Below are positions 58,252 through 64,000 of a stretch of 64,000 nucleotides of DNA, in pieces. The stretch is from Muribaculaceae bacterium (lineage in GTDB: Bacteria; Bacteroidota; Bacteroidia; Bacteroidales; Muribaculaceae): positions 1 to 64,000 of the forward strand of contig JAFLUA010000003.1 of the NCBI GenBank assembly GCA_022508985.1, written 5' to 3'. How positions within the stretch are numbered: position 1 is the stretch's first letter; every line of letters starts with the position of its first letter. Below the pieces are notes generated by a model that was not told the origin of the DNA, did not search any database, and saw only the letters and a program-made list of their open reading frames with translations. The position numbers were made by a program, and so were the translations under genes.

Positions 58252-59061
58252 TTATATTTGCGAATCAGGGTCGAGATTAGCACTTTCAATATCTTTGAAA
58301 TAGCGATATGTGCCAACTTTCAATTCGGCACATGCATCTTCATCGGCTACGATGATAGCTTTAGGGTGCATCTGGAGAGCCGAAATAGTCCACATCTGAG
58401 AGATACCGCCTTCAACACCATGTCTCAGGGCGCGGGCCTTGTTATGGCCATTCACCATGAGCATAACGCTGCGAGCATCCATCACAGTGCCTACACCGAC
58501 TGTAAGAGCGGTCTTCGGAACTAAATTGACATTGCCTTCAAAGAATCGCGAATTGGCAATGATAGTATCCTGTGTTAGCGTTTTAACGCGCGTACGTGAT
58601 GTCAGCGACGAGCCAGGTTCGTTAAACGCGATATGTCCATCGGGACCTACTCCGCCCATGAAGAGATCGATGCCCCCATAAGCCTTGATTTTATTTTCAA
58701 AGCGAGCACATTCGGCTTCGAGGTCGGCTGCATTGCCGTCAAGGATATTCACATTCTCGGCGGGGATATCGATATGGCTGAAAAAATTGTTCCACATAAA
58801 GCTGTGATAGCTTTCGGGATGATCAACCGGGAGGCCTACATACTCATCCATGTTAAATGTTACGACATTCTTAAACGACACTTTTCCTTCTTTGTAAAGT
58901 TCGATAAGGCGACGATACATACCCAGAGGTGAGCTCCCTGTCGGGCATCCAAGTACAAAAGGATGTTCGGCCGTGGGCTTTGCTTCATTGATACGGGCTG
59001 CTACATAGTTACCGGCCCAACGTGAAAGCGCTTCGTATGATGGTTCAATTACAAGTCTCAT
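58252..59061 (-). CDS. nagB: Glucosamine-6-phosphate deaminase
   Basis: 269 residues. [54 protein letters not shown] (catalytic Asp), [30 protein letters not shown] ([13 protein letters not shown] with catalytic Asp and His) and [27 protein letters not shown] are diagnostic of NagB. It converts glucosamine 6-phosphate to fructose 6-phosphate and ammonia in amino-sugar use. It starts 20 bases after the barrel-protein gene and probably shares its transcript. Confidence 0.95.
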   Translation of the reverse strand: MRLVIEPSYEALSRWAGNYVAARINEAKPTAEHPFVLGCPTGSSPLGMYRRLIELYKEGKVSFKNVVTFNMDEYVGLPVDHPESYHSFMWNNFFSHIDIPAENVNILDGNAADLEAECARFENKIKAYGGIDLFMGGVGPDGHIAFNEPGSSLTSRTRVKTLTQDTIIANSRFFEGNVNLVPKTALTVGVGTVMDARSVMLMVNGHNKARALRHGVEGGISQMWTISALQMHPKAIIVADEDACAELKVGTYRYFKDIESANLDPDSQI

Positions 59062-59081
59062 TTTATCAAATTATTATCAGT

Positions 59082-59699
59082 TTAGAAAAGCCAAGCAGCT
59101 GTCACTGTCCAGCAATTATTTTTACCTTCAATGGGAGTGCCGTTTACAGCATTTACGATAGGTATGTATTTAACGGCCTTAGATATGCCCAATCCATACG
59201 ATGCACCAACTTGAAGATGCGAAAAGAGTTGAACGCCAACGCCTATATTCCACGAAACATCAACCGAGCGGCTCTCGAAGGCGGCCGTCAAGGCATCTTT
59301 ATTTAGAAGGAATGCAAAACTCGGACCGGTAAACACATACGGGCTTAAGACTTTTCCCACTACCGGAAGGCCGAATTTATATTTAACATTCAAGGGTATT
59401 TCGAGATAGTCGTATTTAAGCTTGGTTGAGGTGTTGTCGGCCGTAGCATTATTTACTCTATGAACATACATAAGTGCTACATCTGCGCCAACGCCAATTA
59501 AGGGCACGGTAAATTCGGCCATTACACCACCGGTAAAGCCGGCTTGATTTGTGCTCGTAAGGTTGTCTTTTACGTTGCTGAAATGTAGTGAGTTAACCTC
59601 CAGACCCAAACGAGGGCCAAATCGGAACTGTGCCGAAGCCGGAACGGCCGCTAAAGCTATTGCAACAACCGCTACCAGAATTACTTGAAATTTTTTCAT
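59082..59699 (-). CDS. Small outer-membrane beta-barrel protein
   Basis: 205 residues with a signal peptide (MKKFQVILVAVVAIALAAVPASAQ). The mature part has alternating hydrophobic strands (GPRLGLEVNSLHFSNV; GFTGGVMAEFTVPLIGVGADVALMY; LEIPLNVKYKFGLPVVGKVLSPYVFTGPSFAF) and ends in an aromatic residue (TAAWLF), as in the PorT-like barrel family of Bacteroidota. Ligand or role unknown. Its -7 box lies in an inverted repeat shared with the divergent gene. Confidence 0.82.
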   Translation of the reverse strand: MKKFQVILVAVVAIALAAVPASAQFRFGPRLGLEVNSLHFSNVKDNLTSTNQAGFTGGVMAEFTVPLIGVGADVALMYVHRVNNATADNTSTKLKYDYLEIPLNVKYKFGLPVVGKVLSPYVFTGPSFAFLLNKDALTAAFESRSVDVSWNIGVGVQLFSHLQVGASYGLGISKAVKYIPIVNAVNGTPIEGKNNCWTVTAAWLF

Positions 59700-59761
59700 A
59701 TTGATTTTATTAATTTTGTTTTATTTCAATACAATAGGACGATTTTTTTGTGCGCCACTCT

Positions 59762-59822
59762 GCAAAATTACAATTTTTAATGGAGAATACGGCCTTATCA
59801 GATAAAAAAATTGTAATTTTGC
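59762..59822. promoter_or_regulatory. Divergent promoters placed in a 17-bp inverted repeat
   Basis: Bases 59762-59778 are the exact complement of 59806-59822. Each arm carries TAATTTTG: minus strand at 59763-59770 for the barrel gene, plus strand at 59814-59821 for the iron-sulphur factor. The plus -7 box ends six bases before the likely ATG, implying a leaderless or very short-leader mRNA. Confidence 0.6.
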
Positions 59823-59827
59823 TCATC

Positions 59828-60148
59828 ATGAACCCTGAACAACGTTTAAACATTGAAGAAAAGGTCGTAGAAATGCTTCGCACGGTATACGATCCTGAAA
59901 TACCGGTCGACATTTACTCGCTCGGATTGGTATACCGTATCGACTTGGCCGACTCTGGCGATCTGTCGGTCGATATGACACTTACGGCGCCTAACTGCCC
60001 GATGGCCGACTTTATTCTCGAAGACGTGCGCATGAAGCTCGAAAGCATCGAAGGTGTTAATTCTGTTGCCGTTAACATTGTTTTTGAGCCGGAGTGGAAT
60101 CAAGATATGATGAGCGAAGAAGCAAAGCTCGAACTCGGCTTGCTTTAA
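59828..60148 (+). CDS. MIP18-family iron-sulphur assembly factor (SufT-like)
   Basis: 106 residues from the ATG at 59828 (MNPEQRLNIEEKVVEMLRTVYDPEIPVDIYSLGLVY), which gives the family's usual length; an ATG at 59780 would add 16 residues with no family match. YDPEIPVDIYSLGLVYRIDL and TLTAPNCPMADFILEDV (conserved Cys) are the DUF59 signatures. It helps mature iron-sulphur proteins in the cytoplasm. It is followed by lpxH after 24 bases. Confidence 0.9.
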   Translation: MNPEQRLNIEEKVVEMLRTVYDPEIPVDIYSLGLVYRIDLADSGDLSVDMTLTAPNCPMADFILEDVRMKLESIEGVNSVAVNIVFEPEWNQDMMSEEAKLELGLL

Positions 60149-60172
60149 CCTTCAACACAACAACCTGTAGCC

Positions 60173-60943
60173 ATGCCAAAAACTAAATATTATTTTATAA
60201 GCGATCTTCATTTAGGTGCATCATATATCGATAATGGGCGCGACCACGAAACACGCGTCGTTGAGTTTCTTCGCGCTATTGAAGGTGACGCCAAAGCACT
60301 GTTTCTGGTAGGCGATATCCTCGACTATTGGTTTGAATACCGCACCGTAGTGCCTCGTGGATATGTGCGTTTTTTTGGTCAGTTAGCTCGCATGGCCGAT
60401 GCCGGCACAGAGATTGTATGGTTTATTGGCAATCACGACATATGGCTATTCGATTATCTCCGCAATGAAATTGGCATTACAATCGTAAACACCGACAAAG
60501 GCGGTATAACAATGACCCTCGATGGCACTGATTTCTTCATAGGGCACGGCGACACTTTTGGCCGACAGCCCCGCTCTTATAATATACTCCGCTCTATTTT
60601 CCACAACAAAGTTTGTCAAAAACTATACTCGAGTATTCACCCGCGGTGGACTATTCCTTTTGCTCATGCTTGGAGTTCTAATAGCCGCAAAGGGCATAAT
60701 GGATCGTCTGAAATTATATTCGATGGCAAAACACGTGCGGCAATCGAAGTGTTTGCAAGACAACTATCATCTGACAACCCTCGCCTAACATATATCATTA
60801 TCGGGCATCACCACATTGCGCTCAACGAACCGATAAATGCCGCTTGTAGGCTTGTTATGCTTGGTAATTGGATCGACAAAAGCACCTACGCCGTGTTCGA
60901 TGGCTCCGAGCTTCGTCTTTGCGAGTTTCACAACAACGTATAA
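60173..60943 (+). CDS. lpxH: UDP-2,3-diacylglucosamine diphosphatase
   Basis: 256 residues. YFISDLHLGA (Asp-x-His), FLVGDILDYWFEYR (Gly-Asp), WFIGNHDIWLFDYL (Gly-Asn-His-Asp), FFIGHGDTFG and YIIIGHHHIALNEP are calcineurin-like metal-site motifs in the LpxH arrangement, with the R(A/G)RxxR-like region and long loop of this group. It splits UDP-diacylglucosamine to lipid X in lipid A synthesis at the inner membrane. It lies between the iron-sulphur factor and the Sel1 gene. Confidence 0.88.
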   Translation: MPKTKYYFISDLHLGASYIDNGRDHETRVVEFLRAIEGDAKALFLVGDILDYWFEYRTVVPRGYVRFFGQLARMADAGTEIVWFIGNHDIWLFDYLRNEIGITIVNTDKGGITMTLDGTDFFIGHGDTFGRQPRSYNILRSIFHNKVCQKLYSSIHPRWTIPFAHAWSSNSRKGHNGSSEIIFDGKTRAAIEVFARQLSSDNPRLTYIIIGHHHIALNEPINAACRLVMLGNWIDKSTYAVFDGSELRLCEFHNNV

Positions 60944-60961
60944 CACCACTCACTGCTCATT

Positions 60962-62161
60962 ATGAATAATTCCAACATCAAAGGCAACTCACTGTTAAAG
61001 AAGCTTGTTATTGGCATATTGATAATCTTAGCTGTACCACTTATACTCGAAGGCTTGCTATCTTTTTTTTATCACCAATCTTTCAGCTTCATCGATTATA
61101 GCTCACAAGTAATACTGACCGCCTTCTTAGTATTTTATGCCGTTCTCATATATATCGGACAATCCAGCCGCTATAGCACTTATCTTAGAAAAATTGTTGT
61201 CGGAGTATTAATATTTCTTGGGCTCGCTTTGATTTATGAAGGCGTCCGCAATTGTTCCGTTTCGGGCAGTAGTTTTATGACTCCTGCAGCAATAGTCTTG
61301 TTGGCTCTTTTGATACTTTGCCTTGTCTTAATACATAAGGTAACACGACGTCTTTTCAGGACTTTTATCTATCTGTTTACATCCTTCATAATAGTCGCAT
61401 CTTCGTATGTCGCAATTGTTTTAGACGTAGAGACCGCAAATGAAAAAGAGCGTAAAGAGCGTATACTGGCAATGCAAGAGGCGAAAAGTGATACCGACAC
61501 CGATTCCGGCGATGATAGAATGTTGGCGATAGGGACGAGGATATCGAATCTTCAACTAAATAGCGGAGCCACAAGCTCTACGCCACGACAGGCACAAGAC
61601 GACACTGCAGAGTCGACACCGGCAAACACAAAGAGTGATAGCAATAATAGCATAGAAAACACAAATGAAATGTGGCGTATCGCTGCAAATGCCTACAACG
61701 AAAAAGACTATGCTACAGCTTACAAATATGCCAACACGCTGTACGACAAACGCACAGTAGATGGCACATGGCTGTTAGGAAAGCTATATCTCGATGGGTT
61801 AGGGGTGCAACAAGATGAAGAACGTGGAATAAAGTTAATCCGCATGGCGGCTTTACGCGGACATCCCGGCGCGCAATTCGATTTGGGCAAGTATATCTGG
61901 TGGAATTGTCCCATTGATGATGAAGAGAGTAAAAAAGAGTCGTTTGAATGGATAAGAAAGGCGGCGGAGAAAAATCACGCACCCGCCCAAGCATGGTTAG
62001 GGCACGAATATGAAATTGGGCTTTACGTAGAACAGGATTTATTGGCAGCGGCGGAATGGTACGAAAAGGCAGCCAACAATGGTTCTGAATTTGCAAAAGA
62101 AGCTCTTGAGAGAGTTTGGAAAGAAATCGATGAATTATTAAACGATTTAAGTGATTTCTAA
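60962..62161 (+). CDS. Membrane protein with Sel1-like repeats
   Basis: 399 residues. Five hydrophobic segments in residues 12-155 (LVIGILIILAVPLILEGLL; VILTAFLVFYAVLIYIG; VVGVLIFLGLALIYEGV; AAIVLLALLILCLVLI; FIYLFTSFIIVASSYVAIVL). A linker rich in Ser, Thr and Asp follows, then Sel1/TPR-like repeats (YNEKDYATAYKYANTLYDKRTVDGTWLLGKLYLDGLGVQQDEERGIKLIRMAALRGHPGAQFDLGKY). Such proteins scaffold complexes at the membrane; partner unknown. It starts 18 bases after lpxH. Confidence 0.8.
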   Translation: MNNSNIKGNSLLKKLVIGILIILAVPLILEGLLSFFYHQSFSFIDYSSQVILTAFLVFYAVLIYIGQSSRYSTYLRKIVVGVLIFLGLALIYEGVRNCSVSGSSFMTPAAIVLLALLILCLVLIHKVTRRLFRTFIYLFTSFIIVASSYVAIVLDVETANEKERKERILAMQEAKSDTDTDSGDDRMLAIGTRISNLQLNSGATSSTPRQAQDDTAESTPANTKSDSNNSIENTNEMWRIAANAYNEKDYATAYKYANTLYDKRTVDGTWLLGKLYLDGLGVQQDEERGIKLIRMAALRGHPGAQFDLGKYIWWNCPIDDEESKKESFEWIRKAAEKNHAPAQAWLGHEYEIGLYVEQDLLAAAEWYEKAANNGSEFAKEALERVWKEIDELLNDLSDF

Positions 62162-62366
62162 TCTTCCCGGCCAAGACCTTGTAGTATCGTCGGGGGAACT
62201 TGAACCAAGCCAACTTTCATAAAAAGCAAAAATAGAAACATAAAACAGACTGCTCCTCTCTTAGCCCGTCCGAATTTCATAACATAACACCTCTCATGTT
62301 GACAGCATTGGCAAGGAGACGACAACCGCAATCTCACACGCTCACCGCGACATTCCAGTTGTTTCG
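62162..62366. other. Intergenic stretch between convergent genes, nothing identified
   Basis: About 200 bases between two convergent genes. No clear terminator, promoter or RNA was found. Confidence 0.4.
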
Positions 62367-62909
62367 TTATTTAGTCCGAATCGCTTTTAATATAGATATG
62401 ATAAGATTATAAAACAGCGCAGTCCAATATGCAAATAAAGCAGATAAAAACGTCGTAATTATAAACATTTTCGTTGTCTGTACTACTTCATTGTCCGTAA
62501 TCTTTGCATGAAATCTTAGACCATTTTGTAAACATTTAATTTTCTCTTTATCATAAAATTTTATTCTTGAAACGTCTTTATAATCTGGAGTAGGATACAT
62601 TTCAGAGAACTCTGTATGGCTGCCAAAATCAATGATAAATGCAGGATTGACATCCCCGTTTATACTCAATGAAAATAAGACAATTTCATAATACATCTTA
62701 GAAATATCAATAGGACTTAGAAATGAAAACAAATCATAATTTATTAATAAGAAACCATAAATAAAATTATGCTCATCACTTCCAGACATATTTAACTCTC
62801 CATCATAGCCTAAATACACTGAATATTCAAGATTTTCTTTATCTTCATATGCATAATCGCAAAACATCAAATAATTTTCATCAAAATATGCTATATCTTT
62901 CCTGCACAT
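62367..62909 (-). CDS. Unknown protein, C-terminal membrane segment, maybe half of a split gene
   Basis: 180 residues. The main part is soluble and rich in Asp, Glu and Tyr (YLMFCDYAYEDKENLEYSVYLGYDGELN), with a C-terminal membrane helix (MFIITTFLSALFAYWTALFYNLIISILKAI). It overlaps the upstream frame by 19 bases in another register. The AT-rich composition differs from both neighbours, suggesting acquisition. No family recognised. A single frameshift would fuse it with the upstream gene. Confidence 0.5.
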   Translation of the reverse strand: MCRKDIAYFDENYLMFCDYAYEDKENLEYSVYLGYDGELNMSGSDEHNFIYGFLLINYDLFSFLSPIDISKMYYEIVLFSLSINGDVNPAFIIDFGSHTEFSEMYPTPDYKDVSRIKFYDKEKIKCLQNGLRFHAKITDNEVVQTTKMFIITTFLSALFAYWTALFYNLIISILKAIRTK

Positions 62910-63394
62910 GGTGGTTTCTTTGTTACTATCGAAAACTGATATAAAACATCTATTTTATCCAATAAGGATGAAATGTTCTTTTTCCCAAATTTCCTTTCTA
63001 TTAATCCTTTCTCAAATAGATAGAAATTTTTGACTGAATCAGGGAGATTGTTTAAGCTTTTATTTGAAAAAATATTAGCTGAAGAATCTGCTATAGCTTT
63101 TATTTCTATTACACTGGAAGTAGTCCCATACTTATCACTATCAACATCAACAACAGAATTGAATAAATCACTTTTAACTAACAAATCTATGTTAAGATTC
63201 ACTATTGAATCAGTCCCTAATAATCGACTTACCGTAATAATATTGGAATTATGAAATATTCTTTGACAATTAATATAATAATTAGTTAAACATAATATCA
63301 CAATAGTTGTTAGTAGGAACTTCATCCAACTGAACTTTAGTTTCTTAAAAAGAAAATTGTAAATAAGTACAAAAAAAACTATAACTCTATTCAT
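62891..63394 (-). CDS. Unknown membrane-anchored protein, maybe half of a split gene
   Basis: 167 residues. One N-terminal membrane helix (FLLTTIVILCLTNYYINC) and a polar domain (IVNLNIDLLVKSDLFNSVVDVDSDKYGTTSSVIEIKAIADSSANIF). It stops shortly after the next frame opens. The topology of the two pieces, N-terminal helix in one and C-terminal helix in the other, fits one original protein of about 340 residues, or two interacting partners. Confidence 0.5.
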   Translation of the reverse strand: MNRVIVFFVLIYNFLFKKLKFSWMKFLLTTIVILCLTNYYINCQRIFHNSNIITVSRLLGTDSIVNLNIDLLVKSDLFNSVVDVDSDKYGTTSSVIEIKAIADSSANIFSNKSLNNLPDSVKNFYLFEKGLIERKFGKKNISSLLDKIDVLYQFSIVTKKPPCAGKI

Positions 63395-63541
63395 GTTGTA
63401 TTCAATATTTTACATGCCACAAAATTAGTGAATTTTTATGACTTTAATATATTATCCTCGACGTGATAGGCATGAGAAACGTTGGGATGTAAAAAAAACG
63501 ACAAATTTTGGCGCTTTATTCTGTATTAAACAGAAAAACGC

Positions 63542-63549
63542 TACCTTTG
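63542..63549 (+). promoter_or_regulatory. -7 box of the transporter gene
   Basis: TACCTTTG, 62 bases upstream of the start codon at 63612. Confidence 0.5.
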
Positions 63550-63611
63550 CACAAAATTTCCGGTAGGCAACGTCCTTTTTCAACCTGCGGAATGCATTTT
63601 TAGGTTTCAAT

Positions 63612-64000
63612 ATGGATTCAATAGCAAACTTATTCATGCCGGGAGAGGTATCGATCGCCTCGACTCTTATGCTTTACTCTTTTGTAATAGCATTGGGGAT
63701 ATATCTCGGCAAAATCAAATTTTTCGGTGTGTCGTTGGGGGTTACCTTCGTCCTTTTTGTGGGTATTCTTATGGGGCACCTGGGTTATACCATCGACAAC
63801 AATATTCTAAAATTCGTAAGAGAATTCGGCCTTATCCTCTTTATATTCTCAATAGGCTTGCAAGTCGGGCCGGGTTTCTTCTCATCATTCAAGAAGGGCG
63901 GTATGCGACTTAACGCACTTGCCGTGCTGGCCATAGCGCTTAATGTGCTTATCGTTCTCGGCATTTACTATTTTGGTAATGTCAACGATATATCGGTTCT
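63612..64000 (+). CDS. YidE/YbjL/AspT-type transporter, 3' end outside the window
   Basis: The frame starts [20 protein letters not shown] and is open to the right edge (129 codons). [39 protein letters not shown] and [37 protein letters not shown] match the N-terminal half of the AspT/YidE/YbjL antiporter duplication family. It is an inner-membrane transporter of unknown substrate. The missing part should hold two TrkA-C-like domains and a second membrane repeat. Confidence 0.85.
   Translation, partial: MDSIANLFMPGEVSIASTLMLYSFVIALGIYLGKIKFFGVSLGVTFVLFVGILMGHLGYTIDNNILKFVREFGLILFIFSIGLQVGPGFFSSFKKGGMRLNALAVLAIALNVLIVLGIYYFGNVNDISV

Overview
The window looks like a Bacteroidales chromosome, most likely from a gut Muribaculaceae-type organism. 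The main signs are promoters of the Bacteroidota form (TTTG, about 19-21 bases, TAnnTTTG), a glycosyltransferase 117/DUF2723 protein, a SusC-era B12 uptake locus with surface beta-propellers, several C-terminal sorting tails of the type IX secretion kind, and a BlaI/M56 pair with a TonB C-terminal domain. Family names come from reading motifs; no database search was run.

Positions 1 to about 28790 are accessory DNA lying against the 3' end of a tRNA-Leu(CAG) gene, the classical position of an integrated island. No integrase or relaxase is visible in the window. From the left it holds a truncated unknown gene, a noncoding stretch with five copies of a compact structured-RNA-like element (824-1234), and a small gene between two nearly identical terminators. 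A long minus-strand operon (12255 to 1738) follows. Its core is a Dcm methylase, a MORC/MutL-like GHKL ATPase, a Z1 helicase-like protein, a PD-(D/E)XK protein and an AIPR protein, a restriction-type defence system. These are bracketed by small genes of the host element. A TerB-domain gene (13744-12413, minus) separates it from a second defence block on the plus strand.

That second block (13995-28597) is almost gapless: a zinc-finger-like protein, an XRE regulator, a sacsin-like GHKL ATPase with a nuclease-like tail, then a retron. The retron msr-msd RNA can be placed by its long a1/a2 inverted repeat (18366-18387 with 18556-18575), ending nine bases before the reverse transcriptase. Downstream come a degenerate histidine-kinase-like protein, a small receiver-like protein, a receiver plus HEPN-motif protein, a RecD2-like helicase, a TPR protein and a WYL regulator. 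A retron coupled to a two-component-like relay with a HEPN effector is the best candidate for an undescribed system here.

From 28793 onward the DNA looks like core genome: rpiB, an aquaporin, queG, a polysaccharide deacetylase, a DUF2723 protein, and a metal-type RND efflux pair. Between 40315 and 46103 is a smaller accessory patch: a secreted protein, a PIN/Cas2-like-fold pair, tandem repeats, and a WYL, ADP-ribosylglycohydrolase and exonuclease operon. Then come a BlaI/M56 signalling pair with three matching operator palindromes and a cobalamin-riboswitch-controlled uptake locus (48905-58180). The riboswitch leader shows a terminator and an exactly complementary antiterminator. The window closes with nagB, an outer-membrane barrel gene, an iron-sulphur assembly factor, lpxH, a Sel1 protein, a possibly split membrane gene and the start of a YidE/YbjL-type transporter.
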